From Nostoc sp. CHAB 5844 (GTDB lineage: Bacteria; Cyanobacteriota; Cyanobacteriia; Cyanobacteriales; Nostocaceae): a stretch of 64,000 nucleotides of DNA. Every line of letters starts with the position of its first letter. Positions within the stretch are counted from its first letter, which is position 1. Below are positions 1 to 9,171 of this stretch, piece after piece. Where the stretch lies: assembly GCF_020829595.1 (NCBI RefSeq), contig NZ_JAIVFW010000029.1, positions 1 to 64,000 of the forward strand. Direction: 5' to 3'. Below the pieces are notes generated by a model. It saw nothing but the letters and a program-made list of their open reading frames with translations, did no database searches and was not told where the DNA came from. A program made the translations under genes and the position numbers.

Positions 1-203
1 GCTTTCAAACTATACTCTTTTCATGGTTCGGTTCCTGACCGCTCTGCTTTGCAGCGCTCTCTCAGGCACTTATCTAATCTATCTCACTTCCTCACTCGTG
101 TCAACTACTTTCTCAAAGAATTTTTTTGCGTTTAAAAGCCTTGAATAGTAAAGGTTTTCGGCTATAGTATTCTTAATAAGAAGTGATGAAAGTATTATAG
201 GTC

Positions 204-1070
204 GTGAGTAAACTTGGTGTTTTACCGCCTTGGCTAGTGTTAGACCCACTATTGCGTGGTTGGCTGCTAGAAGATATTGGTAGGGGCGATCGCACAACAA
301 ATAGCCTACTGACGACAAATGTTACGTTAGGAACAGCCAAATGGATAGCGAAAGCACCAGGAATAATTGCCGGCTTACCAGTTGCAGCAAGGGTATTTCA
401 GCTATTAAATGAAAAAATTAACTTTACAAATATTGCTTCTGAAGGCGCATTCTGTGAGCCAGGACAGGTAGTAGCAGAAATTTATGGTTCATTAGATACA
501 CTGCTGATGGGGGAACGGGTTGCACTCAACCTCGCTATGCGTTTGAGCGGAATTGCCACCTTAACTCATAAATATATAGAGAAAATTGCAGATTTTCCGG
601 CTCAATTTGTTGATACACGCAAAACTACACCAGGGCTAAGACTTCTAGAAAAGTACGCAACTGCTATCGGAGGTGCTATTAATCATCGCATGGGGTTGGA
701 TGATGCAGTAATGATTAAGGATAACCATATTGCGGCAGCTGGTGGAATTGGAGAAGCAATTACTCGTATTCGTTCTCAAATACCTTATCCTTTAACGATA
801 GAAGTAGAAACAGAAAGTATAGAGCAGGTAAAAGAAGCTTTAAAGTATAAGGCCGACATAATTATGTTAGATAATATGTCTCTAGGTATGATGCGTGAGG
901 CAGTGCATTTAATTCGCCAACAGAATAGTCTGGTAAAAATTGAAGCTTCTGGCAATGTGACTTTAGATAGTATTTGTGCTGTAGCTGAGACAGGTGTTGA
1001 TTATATTTCTAGTAGTGCGCCAATAACTCAGTCAAAATGGTTAGATTTGAGCATGAAGATTGTTTGTTAA
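204..1070 (+). CDS. nadC: Nicotinate-nucleotide pyrophosphorylase (quinolinate phosphoribosyltransferase)
   Basis: Converts quinolinate and PRPP to nicotinate mononucleotide in de novo NAD synthesis; cytoplasmic. The 288-residue length is normal for NadC. Seen: the family signature DTRKTTPGLR with its substrate-binding Arg/Lys residues, the following NHR segment, the EVE strand, and the C-terminal ISS.. phosphate-binding end. The start is a GTG at 204, just downstream of an AT-rich leader; an in-frame ATG start is not available before conserved sequence begins. It stands alone with no neighbour within 400 bp downstream. No visible defects. Confidence 0.95.
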   Translation: MSKLGVLPPWLVLDPLLRGWLLEDIGRGDRTTNSLLTTNVTLGTAKWIAKAPGIIAGLPVAARVFQLLNEKINFTNIASEGAFCEPGQVVAEIYGSLDTLLMGERVALNLAMRLSGIATLTHKYIEKIADFPAQFVDTRKTTPGLRLLEKYATAIGGAINHRMGLDDAVMIKDNHIAAAGGIGEAITRIRSQIPYPLTIEVETESIEQVKEALKYKADIIMLDNMSLGMMREAVHLIRQQNSLVKIEASGNVTLDSICAVAETGVDYISSSAPITQSKWLDLSMKIVC

Positions 1071-1480
1071 GTAACGTAAGTCAACATTGACCTGAGCAGA
1101 ATTATTTGTTGTTATAAAGGGCATCAGTTCCCAGTTAATACTCTAGCAATGTCTGCTGTGCTGCTGTTGATGCATACATCCTTGAGTGTTGCTAAAACTT
1201 GCGGATTTTGTTTGGCAACAATTTTATTTCGATCAAGCCAGTATTAAGTATAAGAGTACCACAGAGGTCGCACAGAAGCCAGCGCTGTAGTATTAGCAAC
1301 GCTCCGGATCGACAATCAGACCTTGGGAAACCACTGTGTTGGATGGGATTCATTATTGTAGCAATATTTTCTATTTTTAAGTATTTATAACTATTGCATA
1401 TTTCTTAAATCAGAATTATTCTGACTTACATGAGCAAAATTTAATTAACCGCCCATACATAAACTGCTGAAGAGGTAAAT
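1071..1480. other. Intergenic region nadC-peroxiredoxin
   Basis: No convincing gene. A short open frame at 1199-1390 lacks a ribosome binding site and resembles no family I know. The last 100 bases are AT-rich and should hold the peroxiredoxin promoter. The ATG at 1481 follows GAAGAGGTAAAT, a weak Shine-Dalgarno site. Confidence 0.5.
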
Positions 1481-2029
1481 ATGGCTGTTATCGAAAGAGT
1501 TCCTGATATTGTATTTAAAACCCGTGTGCGTGACGAGTCTGTACCAGGGCCAAACCCTTACCGTTGGCAAGACCGTACTACTCAAGATATTTTCGGTGGC
1601 AAGCGTGTTGTAGTTTTCTCTTTACCTGGGGCTTTCACTCCTACCTGTTCCACCTCGCATCTGCCACGCTATGAAGAACTATATGATCAATTTCAAGCTT
1701 TAGGCATTGATGAAATAATTTGTATATCTGTAAATGATGCCTTTGTTATGTTTCAGTGGGGTAAGCAACAAGGCGCAAAAAACGTATTTTTACTTCCTGA
1801 TGGTAATGGCGAGTTTACTCGCAAAATGGGTATGTTAGTAGATAAGTCTAACCTGGGCTTTGGGATGCGCTCTTGGCGCTACTCTATGGTGGTTGATGAC
1901 GGCAAAATTGAAAAGATTTTCATTGAACCAGGGTTCTTAGATAACTGCCCCACCGATCCTTTTGAAGTCTCAGATGCGGATACAATGCTGGCTTACCTTA
2001 AAGAAGCTAAAAGACCTGTGACTGCCTAA
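1481..2029 (+). CDS. Peroxiredoxin (Prx5/type II, AhpC/TSA-like)
   Basis: A thiol peroxidase reducing H2O2 and alkyl hydroperoxides. The peroxidatic Cys lies in the [14 protein letters not shown] motif, typical of the Prx5/type II group. At 182 residues it is longer than a minimal Prx5 and has a short N-terminal extension but no glutaredoxin domain. The glutathione reductase gene follows 87 bp downstream on the same strand, which suggests glutathione-linked turnover; that partnership is inference, though such pairs are known in cyanobacteria. The gap contains a heptamer-like repeat (TTCGTAAT units). Confidence 0.93.
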   Translation: MAVIERVPDIVFKTRVRDESVPGPNPYRWQDRTTQDIFGGKRVVVFSLPGAFTPTCSTSHLPRYEELYDQFQALGIDEIICISVNDAFVMFQWGKQQGAKNVFLLPDGNGEFTRKMGMLVDKSNLGFGMRSWRYSMVVDDGKIEKIFIEPGFLDNCPTDPFEVSDADTMLAYLKEAKRPVTA

Positions 2030-2116
2030 ATACAATAATTCGTACTTGATAATTCGTAATTCGTAATTAAACTAACAATTACGAATTACGCATTAGTAAT
2101 TATTCATGAGGGAGAC

Positions 2117-3490
2117 ATGAAGCACGATTTTGACTTATTCGTAATTGGTGCAGGTTCTGGTGGAATTGCCACTGCTAGAAGGGCCGCACAATATGGTGCT
2201 AAAGTGGGAATTGCCGAGTTTGATAGACTAGGTGGAACCTGCGTCAATCGTGGCTGTGTTCCCAAAAAGTTGATGGTTTATGCCTCTCATTTTCCTGACT
2301 TATTTGAAGAATCCCAAGGATATGGTTGGAGTTCAGTCGAGAGTACTTTAGATTGGAAAAAGATGATTACGGCGGTTAACAATGAAGTAAATCGCCTGAA
2401 TGGAATTTACCAAAAGATGTTGGATAACTCCAAGGTTGAAGTTTTGCAGGGATATGGTAAATTTGTCGATTCACATACTATTATGGTTGACGATGCCTCC
2501 GGCGGGCAAAGCCAACGCCAAGTCACCGCCGACAAAATACTAATTGCTGTTGGTGGAAAACCTGTGAAACCGCATATTTTGGGAATTGAACACGCCATCA
2601 CCTCCGATGATATTTTTCACCTGAAAAAACAACCAAAACGCATCGTCATTTTAGGTGGAGGTTACATTGGTTGTGAATTTGCCAGCATCTTAAATGGATT
2701 AGGTACTGAAGTTACACAGGTGATTCGTGGAGACAAAATTTTGCGTGGGTTCGATGAAGATATCCGCATAGAAATTCAGCAGTCCATGATTAATCACGGT
2801 ATTCGCATTGTCAATAACATTGAACTAATTGCTATTGACAAAACTTCGGAAGGACTAAAGATTACAGTTAAAGGCAGTGGTGATACTGAGGAAACAGTAG
2901 TTGCTGATGCTGTGAGTTTGGCAGCGGTTGGTCGTAAACCCAATACTCAAAACCTTGGTTTAGAAAATACCAAAGTCCAGCATCGGGATGGGGCAATTCT
3001 TGTGGATGAGTACAGTCGCACTCATGAAGAAAATATTTATGCTGTTGGAGATTGCACTGATAGAATTAATTTGACTCCTGTAGCGATTAACGAAGGTCGG
3101 GCATTAGCAGATACGGTATTTGGTGGTAAGTCCCGCATTATGAGTTATGCAAATATACCTACAGCCGTCTTTACCACACCAGAAGCTGCAACTGTTGGTC
3201 TAACTGAAGCTGAAGCCAGAGAAAAATACGGTGATGCGGTGAAAATTTATCGATCGCGCTTCCGCCCCATGTATTACACTCTAGCTGGTAAAGACGAAAA
3301 AACCTTGATGAAACTGGTGGTTGATAGTAACACCGATAAAGTATTGGGGGCGCACATGGTTGGTAATAGTGCTGCCGAGATTATTCAAGGAGTAGCGATC
3401 GCTGTTAAGATGGGTGCTACCAAAGCTGATTTTGATGCAACTGTCGGCATTCATCCAACTTCAGCTGAAGAATTTGTGACGATGCGTTAA
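2117..3490 (+). CDS. gor: Glutathione reductase (FAD/NADPH disulfide reductase)
   Basis: Reduces glutathione disulfide with NADPH. Domain order is FAD-binding (GAGSGGIATARRAA near residue 12), redox-active disulfide GGTCVNRGCVPKK around residues 40-52, NADPH-binding GGGYIGCEFA near residue 185, the second FAD motif ending AVGDCTD, and the C-terminal dimer interface with active-site GIHPTSAEE. Its 457 residues fit the family. The start ATG has GAGGGAGAC just upstream, a good Shine-Dalgarno. It probably supplies reduced glutathione to the peroxiredoxin upstream. Confidence 0.95.
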   Translation: MKHDFDLFVIGAGSGGIATARRAAQYGAKVGIAEFDRLGGTCVNRGCVPKKLMVYASHFPDLFEESQGYGWSSVESTLDWKKMITAVNNEVNRLNGIYQKMLDNSKVEVLQGYGKFVDSHTIMVDDASGGQSQRQVTADKILIAVGGKPVKPHILGIEHAITSDDIFHLKKQPKRIVILGGGYIGCEFASILNGLGTEVTQVIRGDKILRGFDEDIRIEIQQSMINHGIRIVNNIELIAIDKTSEGLKITVKGSGDTEETVVADAVSLAAVGRKPNTQNLGLENTKVQHRDGAILVDEYSRTHEENIYAVGDCTDRINLTPVAINEGRALADTVFGGKSRIMSYANIPTAVFTTPEAATVGLTEAEAREKYGDAVKIYRSRFRPMYYTLAGKDEKTLMKLVVDSNTDKVLGAHMVGNSAAEIIQGVAIAVKMGATKADFDATVGIHPTSAEEFVTMR

Positions 3491-3785
3491 AAATCTCTGA
3501 GGTTGAGCAAGTGTTTGGCTGTAACACCTATCAAGCTTGCCCAACCCAGTTTGATTTTGGACAAGTTGGGGTTAAGAAGTAAAAAATTAGTTATTTCAGG
3601 AAGTTAAAGGTATAAGTTTTTGTTGTCTATGAATGAGTGAACGACAATTCTCAATTATATTAGGCTCTAAAAAAGATGCACTTGGGAAAAATAGACACAA
3701 AAAAGCCCTAAATAAGCGGAACAGATGAGTAGAGAGATTCATAACTAAAAAAGTAATAGCAATTACAGTTGTTTATAAAGTAAGT
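3491..3785. other. Intergenic region downstream of gor
   Basis: About 300 AT-rich bases with no open frame showing family similarity, no clear terminator and no tRNA. It abuts transposase debris on the minus strand. Confidence 0.4.
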
Positions 3786-4102
3786 CTATAATTTTTTCCG
3801 TCTGCAATAAGCTTGATTTACTAGCTCTAAATCGGTCGGATAGCTGATATCACCTGGCGCACAAGTTGCATCTAATATTAATTTTCCACAATTTTCGGCT
3901 GGATTACCTTCTTTTTCTGGTTCTTCGGTTTTTTTTCCGTACCTATCGAAGATGTTATCTCTAGCAGCTTCTTCACCATTTGTTGATTCACCTTGTTGAC
4001 CAATTCAGCACTTATTCTTTCCCGAAAATGTACTAACATTGATGTGTCAAATGGAGGTTCATTGAATCTAGTGAATTTTATCTTTTCTTTCTTTTTCAGC
4101 AA
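3786..4102 (-). pseudogene. Transposase remnant (IS1182-like), frameshifted
   Basis: Minus-strand remnant of a DDE transposase. The upstream part (4102 down to about 3895) reads FDTSMLVHFRERISAELVNKVNQ, the N-terminal signature of IS1182/IS5-type transposases. The match to the conserved DATCAPGDISYPTDLELVNQ block resumes in another frame at about 3885-3790, so a frameshift separates the halves before the AENCGKL segment. The N-terminal and most of the catalytic region are missing and no terminal inverted repeats are visible. It cuts into the 3' end of the gene at 4068-4301. Confidence 0.75.
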
Positions 4103-4301
4103 GCCCTACATAGTAATCAAAAAGTGCTTGCGGAATTATCAATCCCTGTTGTGTCAATTGTGTTTGAACAGTATCTTCACTAAGACCATCTGATGGCTGT
4201 AGAGGGACTTCAAAAATTTCTCTGAATTGATGATTGTAATATTCTTTGAACAATGCGATCGCTCCATGTCTACAAGTTACGATAAATTCAAAAACTAACA
4301 A
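4068..4301 (-). pseudogene. Fragment of SMI1/KNR4-like protein (probable)
   Basis: A 77-residue frame beginning MLVFEFIVTCRHGAIALFKE with a middle EVPLQPSDGLSEDTVQTQLTQQGLIIPQALFDYY. This looks like the N-terminal third of SMI1/KNR4-type proteins often found as immunity or ligand-binding proteins. The last residues (EKERKDKIH) are encoded by transposase remnant sequence, so the real C-terminal two thirds were removed by the insertion. The family call is from memory of similar cyanobacterial proteins and is moderate; the truncation is directly visible. Confidence 0.5.
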
Positions 4302-4323
4302 TTACAGACTGCTTATACAAGAA

Positions 4324-4599
4324 CTATCCGTAAGAAAGCAACATTCCATAAATCTTATTTACGGCTTCTTGGCAATAAGCCAATATTGTTTCAAAGTCTT
4401 TCCAAAATTCTTGTTGTTCTCCTAAATCATCATCTACAGATTTCCATTCTTCTTGTAACTCTTCAATACCGCGCCAGTAATTATCAGAATACTCCTCTAA
4501 AAGATAAGCTTCTCGAAAAATATCAACCAAACAGGGATGACACTGCAATTTTTCTATAATCTGTGGTGATACTTGTTGAAAATAGCAATGTGTAGACAT
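4324..4599 (-). CDS. Hypothetical protein
   Basis: About 91 residues from the ATG at 4599. The open frame extends further upstream to 4680, but that part is translated from a dispersed GTAGGTTGGG-type repeat, so I prefer the internal start (MSTHCYFQQ). The protein is acidic, helical and rich in Glu and Trp (YSDNYWRGIEELQEEWKSVDDD), without signal peptide or membrane segment. I do not recognise the family. Confidence 0.5.
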   Translation of the reverse strand: MSTHCYFQQVSPQIIEKLQCHPCLVDIFREAYLLEEYSDNYWRGIEELQEEWKSVDDDLGEQQEFWKDFETILAYCQEAVNKIYGMLLSYG

Positions 4600-4763
4600 A
4601 AGCCATTCAGTTACAACAATGGTAGCGACAGAGAAATCTAACAGAGTTTTGATGATGTTGGGTTCAGTTCCTCTACTCAACCTACACTTCGTATACTACA
4701 AAAACAGGCGATCGCACTGATTTTAATGGGGCAATCTCATTTATTATGGATCGCACTCTAGAA

Positions 4764-4840
4764 TGTAGGTTGGGTGCAGCGACAGCGAAACCCAACAGAG
4801 CTTAAATGATGTTGGGTTCCCTTCCTCCATCCAACCTACA
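4764..4840. repeat. Dispersed inverted repeat (TGTAGGTTGG type)
   Basis: TGTAGGTTGG at 4764-4773 is matched by CCAACCTACA at 4831-4840, with inner arms AACCCAAC and GTTGGGTT, making a long hairpin. Related half copies lie at about 4620-4690 and at 43055-43090. This is a common non-coding dispersed repeat of cyanobacterial genomes. Confidence 0.8.
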
Positions 4841-4866
4841 CCTAATTTTCCTAAAAAAATCTAACT

Positions 4867-6633
4867 TTACAACCGATAGCCGATGCTGAAGTAAAAACCA
4901 TCATCTTGGGCGTTTCTTCCGCGGTCATCTAAGTCTATCAAGGGATATCCATAATCAAGTTTGATATCAAGCTGTGGTATGGGTTGAAATAATATGCCAA
5001 CTCCGATACCTGCAATAAATTTCTGCCGTTGTAAAGTGTTGGGATTATCATCCACATTCCAGACGTAAGCCATATCAAAGAATGGCGCAATTTGCAGTGT
5101 GGAATTACCTGATTCATCTCGTTGCACTGTCAAGCGGTCTTCGATAGTAAATCGCACACCGTTGTCACCAGCCCGGACGTTTTGCCGATAGCCGCGTACT
5201 GATTGACCACCCACAACAAACTGCTGAGCAGGCAACAAAGCGTTTGGTGTCAGTTGTAACTCAGCTTGGGCAATCAAGATATTATCTGTACCTAGGCGTT
5301 GCACCCGCTGGGCTTGTGCTAACCAACTAAAAAACTGCCCATCGGGGATAGGATTTGGGTTGCTAGTAGCATCAAATACATCAATACCAAAACTAAAGAG
5401 CGATCGCAATGCCCAAGCACCGTTAACATCTCGAATTACGTAATCTTGGCCAAATTTAATTACACGGGTGCGACTGTTACCCTCTTCATCTGGCCCAAAA
5501 CCAAAGGGTGTCGGCCCTGCAAAGGTGAAGGTTTGACCATTCTGCACCGTAAAACCGAGAGATAACGCAAATTCTTCACGGGGTGTTCTGATTAGTGGTT
5601 GTCTAAAACTAATTTCGTACAGTTGCGATTCTCCACTAATATCAAAAGCCGCAAATGGTTCTTGCACAACATTCGTATCATTAAATGAGGTTCGCAGTTG
5701 TAACGTGCCATTCATCGGGTTGAGTGGCAGGCGATAATTAAAATCAAAAACATTTGCGCCACCCTGGGTTGTTAAATAATAGGATGCGGCAAATTCATCG
5801 CCCAGACCTGAGAGGTTGCGATAACTAGCATTTACACCCAATCTTTCGGAACCAATGCTAGGGGGAGAATAGTTATCAACAGTTAAGGCTGCGTTGAAGG
5901 GTTGTGCTTCTGTAACCCGCACCACCAAAATACTTTGACCAACACCACTACCAGCGCGTAAACTAGCTTCGACGTTGGAAAATAAAGGGTCAGCCCGGAG
6001 TAATCTTAGCTGGTCTTCTAATGCAGAGGTCAAGACTGGCTTACCCGCACCTAAAGCTACACGACTACGCACATATTCAGGATTTAACCGTCTTGTGCCT
6101 ATAACTTCAATTTTTTCGATTCTACCTTCAATTACCCGAATTTCTACTACCCCATTGCTAACAGTTTGGTCTACGACAATTGCTCTAGAGGTAATGTAGC
6201 CTTGGTCAAGGTAAATTTGAGTGATGGCATCAGCAGCTTTGCGTAGTTCTTCTACTGTCACTTCACGCCCTTCTAATGGCTGAGTAATCTTTTGAAATCT
6301 CTCTGGACGAAAAACTGTAGTACTCCCTGTAACGTTGATTTTCTCTACCCGAATAGTTTGAGAACCTTCTGTAGGCTGTGTTTCTGGAGTTGGAGTCGGT
6401 GTTGGCTGTATGGGCGGTGGTGATTCTGGCGGTAAGGGTTGTGGGCTTGTTCCTGGCTGAGGGAAGCGGTCTTGGTTAGGATCTCCTGCTGGATTTGGTG
6501 CTTGTGCTACTGATGGCAAAGTTAAAATTACACAGGCACAACTAAAAATCAAGCTAGTAGATAGCCAATGTATGTATTTTTTAAATGAAACAAAATAAAT
6601 CAGAGATTGTAAACTTAGCATTTTAAATTTCAA
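4867..6633 (-). CDS. Two-partner secretion outer-membrane transporter (ShlB/FhaC/HecB family)
   Basis: A 588-residue TpsB-type Omp85 protein. Seen in order: signal peptide (hydrophobic LIFSCACVILTLPSVAQA), a Pro-rich linker (residues about 45-95), a POTRA pair with IEKIEVIGTRRLN, and a C-terminal beta-barrel with VRGYRQN (the conserved L6-type motif) ending in a terminal beta strand with aromatic/Arg residues (FYFSIGYRL). It would export a large exoprotein across the outer membrane. No TpsA haemagglutinin-like substrate lies in the window. The neighbour on the same strand is a TPR-CHAT protein, a common pairing in filamentous cyanobacteria. Confidence 0.92.
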   Translation of the reverse strand: MKFKMLSLQSLIYFVSFKKYIHWLSTSLIFSCACVILTLPSVAQAPNPAGDPNQDRFPQPGTSPQPLPPESPPPIQPTPTPTPETQPTEGSQTIRVEKINVTGSTTVFRPERFQKITQPLEGREVTVEELRKAADAITQIYLDQGYITSRAIVVDQTVSNGVVEIRVIEGRIEKIEVIGTRRLNPEYVRSRVALGAGKPVLTSALEDQLRLLRADPLFSNVEASLRAGSGVGQSILVVRVTEAQPFNAALTVDNYSPPSIGSERLGVNASYRNLSGLGDEFAASYYLTTQGGANVFDFNYRLPLNPMNGTLQLRTSFNDTNVVQEPFAAFDISGESQLYEISFRQPLIRTPREEFALSLGFTVQNGQTFTFAGPTPFGFGPDEEGNSRTRVIKFGQDYVIRDVNGAWALRSLFSFGIDVFDATSNPNPIPDGQFFSWLAQAQRVQRLGTDNILIAQAELQLTPNALLPAQQFVVGGQSVRGYRQNVRAGDNGVRFTIEDRLTVQRDESGNSTLQIAPFFDMAYVWNVDDNPNTLQRQKFIAGIGVGILFQPIPQLDIKLDYGYPLIDLDDRGRNAQDDGFYFSIGYRL

Positions 6634-6706
6634 CTATAAAAAATCAATCCTATGTAAGATTTATTGTTTCTGTTTTTACTATAAAATGTAACTTTTTTAT
6701 TATTTT

Positions 6707-9064
6707 TTAATGTAATTCTCCAATTAAATTAAATCCTGCCCAATATTTGGGATGAGGGTACTGCTTCATCGTTGCTAACATAGCCTTTTGTAAGGCTTGG
6801 GCTTTGTTAGGATTCTGCTTTAACTGGCGATAAAATTCTGTAGTTATCACAGATGTAGGTGTATCTGGTACTGCCCATTGTGAGACAACAACACTGGGTA
6901 CACCACAGATCATCAGTGCTAAAGATAAACCCAACACACCGTTACCTACGCTACCATGTCCAGTCTCTCCAGCACTGATAAAAGCTAACCTAGCACGCAA
7001 ACGTTTGCCTTTTGATTGAGTATACAAGTTAAGAATTTCGCTGGTTGTGAGTAGTCCGTTATTCTCTCCCGCTAAGGCAATTCCTCCTGGTATACCTTGT
7101 CTTTTTACATCATCTAAGACACCGTAAGTTGCCAAATGAATTATTTTGGCTTTGGGTAATAAAGGTAAAACAGCAGCTTTTGTTGCTTGACTACCAATTA
7201 AAGCTTTAGTTTTAAAGACATCGGCAATTGCTAAAGCTTCTTGTTCAGCATTGATAAGTTGTGGTAAAGGCTGCGGTGCAGCGTTAATTGCAAGAGCAAT
7301 TTTCGGCATGGTAGGATTACCGACGACAACAACTTTACTACCGCCTGTTTTACTTCGTTGCTCTTTAGCTAACTTTAGTATTTGAATTGCTGGTACAGTT
7401 GAGATTGTATGTTTTTCAATTAAATATTTACCAGAAATATCCACCAAAGCTGGGAAAGGAACGAACCACAACTCATCTTGGGGAATAAAAATGATTTGGG
7501 CTGTGGGATTTTCCGGTAATAAATCAGCAATGGGTTTGATTAATAGTTGATGTAGCTGTAATAAAGGATTAACAAGATTTTTGGGTTTATTTTCTTGACT
7601 ATTGAGACTGAGATAATTAGGAATATCGGCAACTATTTCTGCGATAGAATTAACTGAAGTAAATGTATTTTCAGGTTTTGGGTTAATTTTACGGAATGTA
7701 ACTTTACCTGTTGGCTGAATCACCCAAATATACAAGCCATCATCAGGAATATTAGTATATTTGACAAGAGTAGCTTTTTGCTCTTTGGCAATTTTTTGAA
7801 TATCAATAATTGTAGGTAATACAATTGACTTAGGTGCGATTTTTAAATTATTATCTTTTGGCTCAGAAAATAACCGCATTCCCAATAATTGTATAGATGC
7901 CATGATACTACTTTGTTCAGCTATTTCTAATGCCGCTTCTGGCTGATTCTGAGTAATTAAGACTTGTTGCAGTAAGCGATAAGTGTTGGCTTGTTCCGCA
8001 GCATAATCAACTGTATTACCTAAATCTAAGCGTAGAGATGTCCAATTTTTCACACTTTCTTGCAAGGTAGTTTGAGCATCAGTCAATTTGTGAGATTTTA
8101 GATAAACAAAAGCTAGATTATTTAAAGCTGTACCTTGGGTATATTTATCTTTATCTGCTTTTGCAGAGGCTAATTGTTCTTGATATAATGCTATTGCTTT
8201 ATCGTATTGTTCAGCAAAAGTATAGGCGCGTCCAAGTTGTCTGATTAATTCAAATTTTTGAGATTTTTCGGTGAGTTGTAGCTGTTGTTGATAAAAAGCG
8301 ATCGCCACCTTAAAATTACCTTGAAGCTCATATGTTTCTGCTATCTGCTTAAATGTCAAACTGACTAAGGAATTATTACTTAATTCCTGAGCTAATTTTA
8401 ACTGTTGTTGATAAGCTGCGATCGCCTGAGGATACTGCCCTAATTTGCGATAAGTAGCAGCTAGATTTTGTAGAGAATCTATTTGCAGTAGATAGTTATT
8501 ATTTGTCTTAGCAGTTATTAGTTGTTGAGAATGAAAAGCAATCGCTTGTTTATATTCTGCTGCGGCATCATGTTCTAAACCAACATTACCTAAAAAAGCT
8601 GCTTCTCTATCTGGATTACCGATTTCTTTTTTGAGTGCGGCTGCTTGTTCTTGAAATTTTTTTGCTAATTTTTCATCGCCAAGTGTGACATATGTATTGC
8701 TGAGTTGTTCTAAAATTTGAACTGTAAGTGATTGATTATCAAAATCTTGGGTTAACTGTAAACCTTTTTTGTAAAAAGAAATCGCAGTTTGGTATCTACC
8801 AAGGGTAAAGTAAACGCCACCTAAGCGAAAGAGTGCATTGGCTTCACCAGTGCGATCGCCTATTTGTTGATAAAGATATAATGACTCTTGTAAGGATGCT
8901 AAGGCTGCTTTAAATTGTCCGTTAGTTAGTTGTCTATTGCCTAGATTTAAAAGTAAGTTAGCACGGTATTGTTGTGCATCAAGTGGTTGGTTTGAGTTAG
9001 CGACGATTGAGGGTAATAGGAGACTTGAGGTTAATATTATTGAGAGAAATATATTAGGCTTCAT
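6707..9064 (-). CDS. TPR repeat protein with C-terminal CHAT domain, probably catalytically dead
   Basis: About 785 residues from the ATG at 9064; a longer frame to 9124 is repeat-derived, and the internal start gives a proper signal peptide (MKPNIFLSIILTSSLLLPSI). Residues about 30-340 hold tandem tetratricopeptide repeats; about 450-785 is a CHAT (caspase HetF-associated) domain. The usual ATHG histidine motif reads ATYG and the usual SACETG cysteine motif reads SAGETG, so both catalytic residues appear replaced. It is likely an exported scaffold or pseudo-protease linked to the downstream secretion transporter. Confidence 0.85.
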   Translation of the reverse strand: MKPNIFLSIILTSSLLLPSIVANSNQPLDAQQYRANLLLNLGNRQLTNGQFKAALASLQESLYLYQQIGDRTGEANALFRLGGVYFTLGRYQTAISFYKKGLQLTQDFDNQSLTVQILEQLSNTYVTLGDEKLAKKFQEQAAALKKEIGNPDREAAFLGNVGLEHDAAAEYKQAIAFHSQQLITAKTNNNYLLQIDSLQNLAATYRKLGQYPQAIAAYQQQLKLAQELSNNSLVSLTFKQIAETYELQGNFKVAIAFYQQQLQLTEKSQKFELIRQLGRAYTFAEQYDKAIALYQEQLASAKADKDKYTQGTALNNLAFVYLKSHKLTDAQTTLQESVKNWTSLRLDLGNTVDYAAEQANTYRLLQQVLITQNQPEAALEIAEQSSIMASIQLLGMRLFSEPKDNNLKIAPKSIVLPTIIDIQKIAKEQKATLVKYTNIPDDGLYIWVIQPTGKVTFRKINPKPENTFTSVNSIAEIVADIPNYLSLNSQENKPKNLVNPLLQLHQLLIKPIADLLPENPTAQIIFIPQDELWFVPFPALVDISGKYLIEKHTISTVPAIQILKLAKEQRSKTGGSKVVVVGNPTMPKIALAINAAPQPLPQLINAEQEALAIADVFKTKALIGSQATKAAVLPLLPKAKIIHLATYGVLDDVKRQGIPGGIALAGENNGLLTTSEILNLYTQSKGKRLRARLAFISAGETGHGSVGNGVLGLSLALMICGVPSVVVSQWAVPDTPTSVITTEFYRQLKQNPNKAQALQKAMLATMKQYPHPKYWAGFNLIGELH

Positions 9065-9171
9065 AGATTTTTTTAGCTCACGCAAAGGCAAGGCAGCGCG
9101 TTGGGCGGCTTTGCCGACAGTCACGCGACTGCCGCGCCAAGGCGCAAAGAAGAAAAATTTGCGGTTAATTT

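Noticed and set aside
1199-1390. 63-codon open frame downstream of nadC
   Set aside because: No ribosome binding site, no family resemblance, composition like intergenic sequence.
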